Assembly: GCF_027943255.1 (NCBI RefSeq)
Contig: NC_072897.1
Coordinates: 42,878,044 to 42,942,043 of the forward strand
Reading direction: 5' to 3'
DNA length: 64,000 nucleotides
Source of the DNA: Anastrepha obliqua
Lineage: Eukaryota; Arthropoda; Insecta; Diptera; Tephritidae
Part shown: in pieces, positions 9,993 through 19,599 of the stretch
Layout: each line of letters opens with the position of its first letter
How positions within the stretch are numbered: position 1 is the stretch's first letter
Translations under genes and position numbers: made by a program
The notes under the pieces: generated by a model
What the model was told of the DNA's origin: nothing
The model's input: only the letters and a program-made list of their open reading frames with translations
Database searches by the model: none

Positions 9993-11277
9993 TAGGACTA
10001 TGAATAAGTTCCTTGCGGTTTTACAACAGATGGCGTAACTTGATTATTATTCCATCGATCCACATTTCCAAACATTCATTGGAGAGCTACTGTCGTAAGG
10101 CACAAACGTCAGTATAAGTTTTTTATTTGAAGCGTAAACAACAATATTTTTACCACACTTGAAAATGTCGAATTTCGTGCCAAATAATGTGTTTTTGCGG
10201 GGAATTCTTCTTCATTATTTTAATATGAAGAAAAAAGCAGCCGAAAGTCATCGTATCTTGGTGGAAGTTTATGGTGAGCATGCTCTAGCTGAGCGAACGT
10301 GCCAGAAGTGGTTTGCACGCTTTAAAAGTGGTGATTTTGGCTTGGAAGACGAAGAACGCGAGGGTGCGCCGCCAAAGTTCATGGATACCGAATTGGAGGA
10401 ATTGCTCGATCAAGATCCGGCTCAAACGCAAGAAGAGGTTGCAAAAACTTTGGGAGTTGATCAATCAACCATTTCCAAACGTTTAAAAGCCATGGGAATG
10501 ATCCGAAAGGTAGGCCATTGGGTGCCGTATGAATTGAAGCCAAGAGACGTTGAACGCCGTTTTATGGCATGCGAACAACTGCTTCAACGGCACAAAAGAA
10601 AGGGTTTTTTGCATCGAATTGTGACTGGCGATGAAAAGTGGGTCCATTACGACAATCCAAAACGTCGGGCAACGTATGGATACCCTGGCCATGCTTCAAC
10701 ATCGACGTCGGCGCAGAATATTCATGGCCTGAAGGTTATGCTGTGTATCTGGTGGGACCAGCTGGGTGTTGTGTATTATGAGCTACTGAAACCGAATGAA
10801 ACGATTACGGGGGATGTCTACCGACGACAATTGATGCGTTTGAGCCGAGCACTGCGAGAAAAACGGCCGCAATACGCCGATAGACACGACAAAGTTATTT
10901 TGCAACATGACAATGCTCGGCCACATGTTGCACAAGTGGTCAAAACATACTTAGAAACGCTCAAATGGGATGTCCTACCCCACCCGCCGTATAGTCCAGA
11001 CCTTGCGCCATCCGATTACTATCTCTTCCGATCGATGCAACATGGCCTGGCTGACCAGCACTTCCGTAATTACGATGAAGTCAAAAAATGGATCGATTCG
11101 TGGATTGCGGCAAAACCGACCGAATTTTTCACAAAGGGAATCCGTGAATTGCCAGAAAGATGGGAAAAAGTAGTAGCAAGCGATGGACAATACTTTGAAT
11201 ATTAAATTTGTAACCATTTTACGTCAATAAAGTTTCAAATTTCGAAAAAAAACCGCACGAACTTAAACATAGTCCTA
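9993..11277 (+). mobile_element. Mauritiana-type (Mos1-like) mariner, apparently complete
   Basis: The ends form imperfect inverted repeats of about 28 bp: TAGGACTATG at the left and CATAGTCCTA at the right. TA duplications lie at 9991-9992 and 11278-11279. The length of 1285 bp is almost that of the Mos1 reference family. An AATAAA signal is at 11226, just after the stop codon. The single gene inside is uninterrupted. Confidence 0.93.
10159..11205 (+). CDS. Mariner transposase, mauritiana-type, intact 348 aa
   Basis: This enzyme would cut and paste its own element at TA sites. The N-terminal half holds two helix-turn-helix motifs (about residues 10-115, including KKAAESHRILVEVYGEHALAE and QSTISKRLKAMG). 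The linker carries WVPYEL, the WVPHEL block of mariners. The catalytic residues are VTGDEKW (first Asp), LQHDNARPH (second Asp) and YSPDLAPSDYYLF (third Asp), with D34D spacing. It ends ELPERWEKVVASDGQYFEY, like Mos1, and is three residues longer. The likely initiator may be the second Met at 10165, since MSNFVPN aligns with the Mos1 start. No stop or frameshift is present. An active copy is plausible but unproven. Confidence 0.95.
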   Translation: MKMSNFVPNNVFLRGILLHYFNMKKKAAESHRILVEVYGEHALAERTCQKWFARFKSGDFGLEDEEREGAPPKFMDTELEELLDQDPAQTQEEVAKTLGVDQSTISKRLKAMGMIRKVGHWVPYELKPRDVERRFMACEQLLQRHKRKGFLHRIVTGDEKWVHYDNPKRRATYGYPGHASTSTSAQNIHGLKVMLCIWWDQLGVVYYELLKPNETITGDVYRRQLMRLSRALREKRPQYADRHDKVILQHDNARPHVAQVVKTYLETLKWDVLPHPPYSPDLAPSDYYLFRSMQHGLADQHFRNYDEVKKWIDSWIAAKPTEFFTKGIRELPERWEKVVASDGQYFEY

Positions 11278-11279
11278 TA

Positions 11280-11655
11280 TTACAGTAAATTCTTAAAGAA
11301 TAAAACAGAATGCATTTGAAAACTGTTTTGATGATGAGACTATAAATTTCATTTTATTTCATTACTTCAGTCTATGGCATCAACAGTCGTGCAGATTATA
11401 TTATACAATCGTACTACGCAGTAACGTAAATTGAACTAAGAGTACACTGATTCAATATTCGATTTAAGTAGCAGTCGATGCGTTGAAAACTCAGTATTAG
11501 TTATTTTATGTACGAATGGAATTTGCAATTTATTGTATTAATAGATATTCAATGATAAATTATTTCGACGACTCCATGAAACGAGATTGTCTAAATCGTG
11601 TTGCAAGATAAGCAAAGAATTTAAGCTCACCGCATAGAGGAGAAACGTGAACGAT
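11280..11655. other. AT-rich intergenic stretch
   Basis: Nothing recognisable is seen between the mariner and the piggyBac element. Confidence 0.5.
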
Positions 11656-11790
11656 TTAACCCTTTCGCTCCGACTTTTGCAGGGGATTTGCTCAAACTTT
11701 ATTTTTGAGTTTTTGGATACCCATTAGTACTTTATGTGCGTAGAAACTAGATGAAGCTTGTAACTTATGTAGATAACGGTATTTTGAGGT

Positions 11791-11849
11791 GCGACATATG
11801 TGTCCCAACAGCATTTAAAAATGGGATATATTTGTCCCAACAGGGTACA
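11791..11849. repeat. piggyBac subterminal GACATATGTGTCCC repeats, left side
   Basis: Two copies of a near-palindromic GGGAYATATKTGTCCCAACAG-type motif lie 130-190 bp inside the left end. Equivalent motifs occur at the other end, which suggests transposase recognition sites. Confidence 0.6.
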
Positions 11850-12093
11850 AACTACATCTAGAAAGTAGAAACATTTTTGTGGTAATAACATATGATTTCC
11901 ACTTTTATTTATTTTATGAATGTGATGAAGCGAAACATTGTATACAGAATGGCAAATTACAAGCCCGGCAAATAATTTTTGTTTTTTTCGCGACTTTTCG
12001 ATTGGCGCATGCCACGCACCGACGTCTTTTAGACTGCTCTATGGGTAAATGATCCCCCACATTTGTCATTGATTTGTACCTATTCGATGATCT

Positions 12094-12899
12094 TCAAGAC
12101 CGACGGGATCGTTTATATGCGGTAGGTTCCTTTCCTTTTTCAATTAGCGACTCAGCAATCTCGACCAGCACTGGTAAGAAACCAGGTTTCTTCCTATTCA
12201 GCCCCGAATATATAACCCAAGTGTTTACAGCAGCCATCATCATGCCACGATAAAATACTTTTTTCCACCATTTATTTGATTTTCTGTTTATATCATACAA
12301 TCCCGACCTTTGATCTGCCAAGTCCACACCGCCCATTATTGCGCGGTACGCCTTTACGATGGCAGGGCATGGAAACTCTGTCTCATGGTTATACGACATG
12401 ACAAACATGCATCCAAGTACTCGTAATTTATCAATTTCACCGGAGTCCGTCTGAAGAAGTTTTTTTTGTTTCGCTCCGTTATGGGTATTTTCCTGAACCT
12501 CTCATTAGTACATTGGGCAATGTACAAAGACATGCTTCTTGGAAACAATTTGGGAAAAATTTCGTAGGGGGTTGAGTGGCGCCCAATATTTACTGCAATT
12601 TTGCATTCGCGGTGGTTACTAACCGATTTTCTTGAAACAAATGACTCATTCGGTGTGCTCCAAATAACCGTACCTGAGTCTTCCTCACCTCGTGCAGGTT
12701 GATCGTCTATGCCACCATTCTCGTCACTCAATCCGGTCTCCTCTGAATCGCTGGAAGAATCGTCATTGCCAGTGGTTTTATCTAACTCAGGACTATAAAT
12801 ATCATCACTTTCGTCACTAAAATCAGTTTCTGATTCTATGGATTCATCATCATCTTCTTGAAGTAATGCACTAATTTGATCGCGATTTAATTTCGACAT
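12094..12899 (-). pseudogene. piggyBac transposase, core deleted
   Basis: The first part (12899 down to about 12460) has an acidic N-terminus rich in Asp, Glu and Ser, then a segment ending RKIPITERNKK. At a T-run near 12460-12470 the frame shifts. The second part (about 12455 down to 12094) is the C-terminal piggyBac block with FVMSYNHETE and MGGVDLADQ, which carries the last conserved Asp. The central region with the first two catalytic Asp residues is missing, so the protein is inactive. The acidic N-terminus is typical of the family. Confidence 0.85.
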
Positions 12900-12960
12900 T
12901 TCTGCTGTCTACGAGGTTGCAAAAATAAAAAAATTAGCTGTGTGATACATTATGTACAAT

Positions 12961-13020
12961 GTACTGCTGGGACATATATGTCCCTATATAAAGCCCTGCT
13001 GGGACACATGCATCCCAAAA
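12961..13020. repeat. piggyBac subterminal palindromes, right side
   Basis: CTGCTGGGACATATATGTCCC and, after 16 bp, CTGCTGGGACACATGCATCCC form two tandem near-perfect palindromes. The same pair is conserved in the second copy near 22421-22470. Confidence 0.65.
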
Positions 13021-13371
13021 TTAATTTTCGCTGAATATTTTTCACAAAACTCTTATTAAAATATATATTTGTACTTACCAGTAAAAGGGCAATATTTATC
13101 TTTAGAAAAATCAGCACTTCTTATAAAAATACGTATTATTTCACCAAAATTACGCGTAAATTTGATGCAATATTAGCGACTGCTCACAAACAACTGATCA
13201 AAACTAAACACGATTGAAACAGTGTGGAATGCGGATAACGGTAAATTGTAAGTATTGTTCGCAGCTACTGATTGGGACATTTTTGTTGAGTTTCCTATGA
13301 AAATTGCAAGTTTCAGGGTGAAGTGAACATGCTGTGGGATATCAGTGTCCCAGCAGTAGCGAAAGGGTTAA

Positions 13372-14342
13372 ATAACCAACAGTAAAATTAAGGAAACTAA
13401 TTCTAATGAAATCTGGATGCAGTAATATGCGGTTGAGGAGTTGACTTCTTTGTGGCAATACGAAAGTGTATCAAATACACATAATAGTCAGAATTGGTTT
13501 TGTTTTAGAAATTTAGGGTTATGTATCGTACATTTAGGTTATCTAATAGATTGACACATGTTCGATTTTTTTAATTAAGTTTAACAATGTAAAGAAATCA
13601 TTACATTTGAGACATCATCAGGAGTTTTATATACTTTCTGATATTTGTATTGTATTGTACATAAATAAGAACAAAAAACGAGTGACATTTGCTGTTAATT
13701 ACTTCAGTTATTATTATTATTTTATTAAATTATATTAAACAAATGGTATTAGTACATTAACAAATAACTTCCGTTTAGAATAACAAAGTTGTCATCAAAT
13801 GTTCATACATACATACATTTATTATGAATAAATATGTACAAAAAGATAAATATGATGAAAAGTTAAACATTTTAAGTCGTAATATTAGTTGTTTTACCTA
13901 AAGCCTTAAACTGAAGTAAAAGTGTCGAGAATAGAGGTCCAAGTTAATTTATAAATCATTATATCAATATCATTAAACTTTAATATTTCTTACTTCTTTC
14001 TACACCTTCGCTGAAGTTCCAATAAAGGAGAGTTACAGAATTTTTTGTTTGAATGTCGTTTCCCCTGGCGGCCTATATTCACCCATATTTATGTAAGTAT
14101 AGGACTATTTGCTTGAAAATATCAAATATCTTACATATTTACATACATACAATATCTAGTAGCACTATTCGAGGAAAATGAAAATATAATATAAGGTTCC
14201 ACAAATAATATATGTTAGTGAGTGCGAGCGTGTTCGTTTTTTTTTTTTGCTCCACAGTTTTCGTGCTTACTAAGCTGTAATTTTATAATTTAGCAGTTAA
14301 TAATTTGAAAATTGGCGTGTATTAGACAGTGGCTCTTTAAAA
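13372..14342. other. AT-rich intergenic stretch
   Basis: No gene or repeat family is recognised. A short CATACATACATAC run is near 13805. Confidence 0.5.
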
Positions 14343-14495
14343 AAAAGGGGTTGTCTGTAAAGTCGGTTTACTGACGATAGTTTAACGTGACAACGTCATA
14401 AGAAAATACTGATGGAATGGTTGCATTTTTCAAATCAAAATTTTAATTTTTAATCGTTTGATAGATATTTTGTATGGATATAGAGAAGGAGGTAA

Positions 14496-14735
14496 ATGGA
14501 ATCGCAATGGAATAGGTCAAGTTACATTTACACAAACGTGAAAAATTACGAAACATTTATCAAATTCATGAAAGATATGTTCAATTTCGATTGTGCATCA
14601 GACGTTAATAAGTCAACAACACTAAGAGGCACCATCATCGATTTGACTTTTTCAAGACACATTACACTCGAAACACTCCCTTTTATTTCCTACTTTTCCT
14701 ATCATCGTCCTATTCTCAACAGAGAAATGGTTCAT
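14496..14735 (+). pseudogene. Fragment resembling the C-terminal endonuclease of Helentron proteins
   Basis: The frame reads FIKFMKDMFNFDCASDVNK, then TIIDLTFSRHITLET and FISYFSYHRPILNR. The IDLTFSR and SYHRPI blocks resemble the end of the endonuclease-like domain that follows the Rep-helicase in Helentron elements; SYHRPI would stand for the SDHRPI motif of the endonuclease fold. Only about 80 residues remain, with no Rep or helicase sequence nearby. Recognition is from memory of the family. Confidence 0.5.
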
Positions 14736-14928
14736 TACCATGCACACAGGAAGAAGGCATATGCAAATACAAATATGTGAATTTATATACATATGTGCAT
14801 ATAAATACATACTATATACATATATGCTCACTCAAGTAGGAGAGAGCCAGATATCGAACGTTGCCGAACGCGGGGACCGATTGTGCTTCTTTGTCGTTCG
14901 TTCCGCGCTCTCGCTTGTAGTTCAAGCA

Positions 14929-14985
14929 AGGTAACGACGAATGAGCAAGATAACGACGCATGAGCCAGATAACGACGCATTTTTG
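14929..14985. repeat. Tandem 19-bp repeat near the Helentron-like 3' end
   Basis: Nearly three units of AGATAACGACGCATGAGCC type are seen. The 49528 copy has a deletion just before this point and lacks the repeat. Confidence 0.7.
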
Positions 14986-15056
14986 GTGCGTGCAGCCGGC
15001 TACATCGAATTATAAGACGTTATCACGTCAAAAATAAATAGCTATTTAAAAAAATT

Positions 15057-15655
15057 ATGAAATGCCCTGTTTATGAGGGCTAAAAGTTGATCGCAACCAA
15101 GCTAAAATTCAATGTGCCCGGTGCAGTGAATTTTTTCATTTAAGTCCCGCACACATTTCTGCTGCTGAAATGGAGTTCCTAATCAGCTCTAATCAAAAAT
15201 TCTTTTGCATAAATTGTGCTGTGATCCGTTGCAGGTCTATCGGCTCTCCTCCTCCGCCAAATTGCGACGATCATACTGTAACATTTACCGAAATGTCGTC
15301 AACAAATACGCCAGCATCACCAAATTTAAGTGTGAACATCTTACCGTAACAGCAAATGCCAGAACCAGTCCCAGAGAGTAAATCTGACCCACAACCCTCC
15401 TGCTCCTATCCCTGTGCGGGGACAAACCAGCAGCTCTTGGTCCCCCGCACAGTCTGCTCCGTGTGTCAGACCATAGCTCCTCGAAACTCGTTAACAGTCC
15501 AATGCAATTCTTGCAGTGGCTGGTGCTACTTTCGGAGGTGCTCCGGTCTGCACACCACCCGTGAGTGGACACGCGACTTCGTTGCCCCCTGCTGCAGAGC
15601 TCTGCACCCGCAACCGCCCCCTGTGGCGCCGCCGCCCGGCAACGTCAGGTCATAA
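15057..15655 (+). pseudogene. Non-LTR ORF1 with two PHD-like zinc fingers, frameshifted
   Basis: The first finger begins at the ATG at 15057 (KCPVYEG) and continues after a frame change as IQCARCSEFFHLSP and FFCINC: a C-x2-C, H and C-x2-C arrangement. A stop near 15346 separates it from the second finger in the frame 15356-15655, with VCSVCQTIAPR, QCNSCSGWCYF and FVAPCCR. A proline-rich tail (PQPPPVAPPPG) follows. Cys-rich fingers of this kind precede the endonuclease in several insect non-LTR elements and presumably bind nucleic acid or protein. Confidence 0.65.
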
Positions 15656-15767
15656 CAACTTTTGCGGAACGCACAGCAGGACCAACGTAGACAACACCAC
15701 GCGTCCCTCACCCCTCGAGTTACGATTACACTCCCGCGAAGTTGAAAGCTATTACAACTGAACTGCA

Positions 15768-16420
15768 ATGGACTCACGAACAAAGTTTGACGAAATAGTC
15801 GACTTCATGAGCCGGTATGGTATCAAGATAGCTGCAGTCCAAGAGACAAAACTGCACGCTAGCTCCCCCCTGATTACCAGGGATGGCTACGACGTGCATA
15901 GAAAGGACCGCGAGCGAGACAACCGTGGCGGCCTAGCGTTTATAGTCCACCATACAGTGCAGTATCCTCTTATCGATGAAGGCACCGACCGCAGGGACAG
16001 CACCTTAGAATGTCAAGGTATAGCTGTCCGGTCAGGTGATACCGAGCTCGAAATTTATAATATCCATGTACCCCGTGTAACCTGCTGCCCGGCAGGATAT
16101 CTCCCTGATATTGGTGCGCTCATCAGGGGTGAAAACCGATTGGTAGTAGGTGACTTCAATGCGCATCACGATCTTTGGCATTTAGGCCTGCCAAATGATC
16201 ATAGGGGACAGCTATTGGCAGAGCAGATAGACGATTAGACATTCAGCACTGTAAACGACGACGCCCCCACTAGGGTAGTAGGCAATTGCACCAGCTCGCC
16301 TGACATCACAATTGCTAGCCTAGCATAACCTGGCGACCTATGCTATCGCTTGCATCAGACCACTTGCCCATTATAATCTCGATCGAGAAACCTACTGACT
16401 TTGTTTCCGCGGATCACCGG
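15768..16420 (+). pseudogene. Non-LTR endonuclease, near-complete with stops
   Basis: The frame 15768-16238 has the catalytic Glu block (IAAVQETKLH), RDNRGGLAFIVHH and VVGDFNAHHDLWH, the GDFNAHH active-site block. A stop at 16236 interrupts it. The last motif (SLASDHLPIIISIE, SDH) is at about 16342-16390 in the frame starting at 16340. The domain nicks the target strand in target-primed reverse transcription. The core is well preserved, but the stop and frame change rule out one product. Confidence 0.8.
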
Positions 16421-17596
16421 CCTTGCATCAACTTCAACAAAGCTGATTGGACCAGATACGCGCAATTTCCTGAGGACATCTTTGCCGCTCTACCCATTCC
16501 CACCGATGTGCCCGCAGGCGAACGCGAATTCCGCAAGGTGATCACAGCCGCCGCGGCTCGCTTCATTCCCGCTGGACGGATCCGGGACATACGCCCCAAT
16601 TTCCCAGCTGAAGCAGCTGTTCTGGCGAACGAGCGTGATCGTGGATATCACCTTCAACGGTCGTGCTTCGTCGGATCCGAAGAGATGCACGAGCTATTTT
16701 AGCCGGCAATTTATTCTGCATCCTCCGGCCGACAGATTCAAACGTAGTGCTATCAGACGGCTGCACAAACTGACATGCAACAGTGCTCCACTTGCTTTCT
16801 CCAGCGACGAGATTCGGAGGGCCAAAAAACTCATGAAACCATCCAAAGCCATTGGCCCTGACGGGTTAAACCTAATGATGCTGAAAAAGCTGGGTCCATT
16901 GGTAGTAGAATTTCTCACCAAGGTATTTCAAGGTATGACCACTCTCATCATTCCTGATAAGTGGAAATTAGGGAGAGTGGTCCCACTACTGAAGCCAGGG
17001 AAACCCGCCAACCAAGGGAAGTCTTATCGTTCGATAACTCTCCTTTCCCAAGTAGTGAAGACTCTTGAAGCCCCTCTACTCCCAATCTTTACAGAACGCC
17101 TGACCCCAGCCCCACACCAGCATGGTTTCCGATGAGTGTACAGCACCACCACGGCACTCACCATCATTAACACCCAGGTAAGCCGCGGACTCAACCAAAA
17201 CCGCCCCTGCGAGAGGACTGTCCTAGTAGCGTTGAATTTACAAACGGTTTTCGAATTTAGATGACATTTTACAGTCGATACTCCCGCCAGGGCTGAAGAG
17301 GTGGACCGCGAACTACCTGAGTGGTCGTCACTCGTCGGTGATATTTCGAGACCAAACGTCTAAACAGAGAAAAATAAAACAAGGACTACCGCAGGGCGCC
17401 GACGACTGTACGGTAATGGCGTCGGGCAATGACATTGATGGCCTATACTCCAAAGTAAACGACTACCTCGCCCGCCTTTCTTGCGTCCTCACTGCGAGAA
17501 ACCTACAACTTTCTCGCACTAAATCAAGCTGTAACTTCAGGTCCACGTCGATGATACCTAAATTCCGACGGTTAACAACCACAGAATATTCGGAGT
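16421..17596 (+). pseudogene. Non-LTR reverse transcriptase, two internal deletions, 3' truncated
   Basis: The linker (about 16421-16630) breaks at a deletion. The frame 16635-17135 then carries KPSKAIGPDGLNLMMLKKL, VVPLLKPGKPANQGKSYR and APHQHGFR, three classic RT blocks. Later, KQRKIKQGLPQG at about 17358-17397 joins directly to DDCTVMASG, so the GVLSPLLFNFYL-type segment and the first residues of the YADD site are deleted. The sequence ends at 17596 inside the thumb region, where the copia LTR begins. It is inactive. Confidence 0.8.
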
Positions 17597-17769
17597 TGTT
17601 GTAATATATGAATATTCAACATTGTTGCGGAGACAAAGTAGTTCGTAGTAAATATTTCAATCATGCATACTTGCAACCCTGTACTTGTATTTCTCTTTTT
17701 GCCATTCTTATTCTTCTTAATAAATTTAATCGTTTACAAGTGAACAGAGCGCATCGTCATTTTACAACA
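17597..17769 (+). repeat. copia 5' LTR
   Basis: It begins TGTTGTAATATATGAATATT, resembling the start of the Drosophila copia LTR, and ends in ACA immediately before the primer-binding site. The 173-bp length is short. A LTR partner is missing, so the boundaries rest on the TG...CA rule and the primer site. Confidence 0.7.
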
Positions 17770-17787
17770 TGATAGCAGAGCAAGGTT
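17770..17787 (+). promoter_or_regulatory. Primer-binding site for initiator tRNA-Met 3' end
   Basis: TGATAGCAGAGCAAGGTT matches the complement of the 3' end of insect initiator tRNA-Met with one mismatch (TGG expected at the start). It would prime minus-strand synthesis. Drosophila copia instead uses an internal half of the same tRNA. Confidence 0.75.
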
Positions 17788-18197
17788 AAAGAAAACGCGG
17801 AAAATCAGGTAATGGGAAAAATAGTGCCGAAATCGGAAAAAGAAAAAATTAGCACACGAAATTTGGAAAATAGTGTGGAAGAAATACGTGCAAGAAGCTG
17901 ATGCACTTGGATTAAAAGTGAGCACATGTTCATCGCCCAGAAGGCTGCAAGTCCACGAGGCATTTTGAGGTTAGCACATGTTTGCTAAATTTAAGACGAC
18001 ACTACAAGGTTTGGTTTCCGACGAAGATAAATTAACTGAAGATTTCGAGCTAAGCAGAGGAAACCGGAATTTTTTGAGAAAAAGTTTTTTGAAAATTTTG
18101 AAGAGGACCCTGATCTTGAAGACTATAATCGAAAATAATTGGAAAATTCAGGAAGAAGAAGAACTGCCTAGGCAAGTAAAAATTGACGACGTGAGTA

Positions 18198-18998
18198 ATG
18201 TTTGATGGGGCAAATTTTTCGAACTGGAAGTTTCGACTTTTAAACATTTTGGAGTATAAGGAGTGCCAAGGTCCAGCAAAAAGGGAAAAGACCGCCGCCG
18301 ACGATGAAGGTACGTGGAAGAAAAGCGACTTAAAAGCCAAGGCAATCGTGATAAGCGCTCTGTCGGACAGGCAGTTAGAGTACATAAGTGAGTGCACATC
18401 GACTTACAAAATAATGTCGAAATTAGAAAAAATGTATTCAACGCAGTCAACTTCACTACAAATTATCAAGAGGTCAAAATTAGAAGAAGTGAAATTGAGG
18501 AATTACGGCAATGTTGAGGAATTTATCGTTGACTTCGAAAAGGCATGCAACGAGTTGAAATCAGCTGGGGCCACATTAAACGAAGAAGAAAAAATGCGGT
18601 ACCTGATAAAAGCCCAACCACCTAACTACAGCTACATAGGAGACTTCATCGACCTGGTGCCTGAAGAGTCAAGGACTGTCGAATATGTGATGTCCAAAAT
18701 TAAGGAAAAAAACGTGAACAAAAGTGATTGTGAAAAAAATACCAATGTGAGCACTTTTAGTGCAAAGACAAAAGGAGAATGCTTCCAGTGTGGAAAACCT
18801 GGGCATTATCAACGAGACTGCTGGCACAAACCGCAAGGCAGCTACGGACGAGGGCAGAGGAGCCCAATCAAACCCCAGAGGACATCAAGGTACACCTCGA
18901 GGCAGAGGCGCGTCGCAACGAGGTTACGGTCGCGGCAGAGGCCAAGGACATCAGGCGTCAACATCCACCAGCGAGCAGCACCAGGAGCTGTCTTCTGA
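18198..18998 (+). pseudogene. gag: copia Gag with CCHC knuckle
   Basis: The family core FDGANFSNWKFRLLNILEYKEC begins at the first Met. It continues with the UBN2-type helical domain (EYISECTSTYKIMSKLEKMYST, MRYLIKAQPPNYSYIGDF) and a CCHC knuckle, CFQCGKPGHYQRDC, at about residues 194-207. Family members normally have residues upstream of FDG; here these lie in another frame (17978-18205), so a frameshift near 18195 has cut off the start. After the knuckle the frame must move to that of 18760 to reach the protease, which marks another indel near 18830-18840. Confidence 0.75.
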
Positions 18999-19599
18999 GT
19001 CGTGGGCAACGCAAGTGGTGAAAGTGAATGCGAATGATGTTGTGAAAGATGTGTGTGAGAATGAAAATGAAATTGAATGGTTGTTGGATAGTGGTTGCAC
19101 AGACCACATCATCAACAATGAAGATTATTTTTGTAAGTATAGTGATTTAAAAAATCCTATTGAAGTAAGATTTCTAGATGGAAAAAATTTAAAAGCAACA
19201 AAAATAGGAACAGTTAAGACATTATTCAAAAGTTATTATAATCAAGTAGAAGTTGAACTAAAAAATGTATACTTTGTTAATGGCATTCGAAAGAATTCGT
19301 TGAGTTCTGCTAAAAAAACTAAAAATAGTACAATTGTTTCAAGAGGTCAAAATGCAAAAATCTATAATAATGATAAAAAGTTGAAAGCTGTTGCTAATAA
19401 AATAGATGGATTATATATAATGAAAAGTTTTATGCACAAAAAAGAAAAGAATGAGATTTATGCAAATGTAGTTAAACTAACAGATAAAGAAAAATGGCAT
19501 AGAGCGCTAGGTCATGTAAATTTTCAATATTTAAACAAATTAGTAAATGACAAATTAGTAGAAGGATTGCCTGAAAAATTGGAAAATAATATTATGTAA
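18760..19599 (+). pseudogene. pol: copia protease and integrase N-terminal zinc region
   Basis: A Gly/Arg/Gln-rich linker (GRGASQRGYGRGRGQG) leads to the protease active site EWLLDSGCTDHI (DSG) at about 19072-19107. It is followed by the Gag-pre-integrase segment KWHRALGHVNFQYLNKLV, which supplies the His pair of the HHCC zinc site. The Cys pair follows in the next frame (MKCANCIQSK at 19600). A stop at 19597 breaks the polyprotein just before the Cys pair. Confidence 0.8.

Larger units (their letters stand above)
11660..13367 (-). mobile_element. piggyBac deletion derivative, copy 1
   Basis: TTAA flanks both ends (11656-11659 and 13368-13371), and the tips are CCCTTTCGCT and its complement, so the piggyBac signature is complete. 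Subterminal palindromes of the type GGGACATATATGTCCC or GGGACACATGCATCCC occur at 11791-11849 and 12961-13020, with half-sites near 13273 and 13340. The minus-strand transposase gene lacks its catalytic centre. A second derivative with the same internal junction is at 21816-22819. Confidence 0.9.
14343..15035 (+). mobile_element. Helentron-like non-autonomous element, copy 1
   Basis: The copy at 49528-50050 matches most of this region. Near the left end (14382-14402) lies AACGTGACAACGTC, and near the right end (15010-15031) GACGTTATCACGTC, an imperfect inverted pair of the kind called subterminal inverted repeats in Helitron2/Helentron elements. The interior carries a remnant of a Helentron-type endonuclease tail, then an ATATACAT microsatellite-like stretch near 14776-14825. 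Assignment rests on this combination plus the lack of obvious tip repeats, so it is moderate. Confidence 0.5.
15040..17596 (+). mobile_element. Non-LTR retrotransposon with PHD-finger ORF1, decayed
   Basis: Plus-strand domains are a Cys-rich ORF1, an endonuclease and an RT. The RT stops in mid-domain at 17596, where a copia LTR begins. At least two internal deletions are visible (about 16630 and 17395). Jockey-superfamily placement is inferred from the endonuclease-RT arrangement and the PHD-like fingers. Confidence 0.75.
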
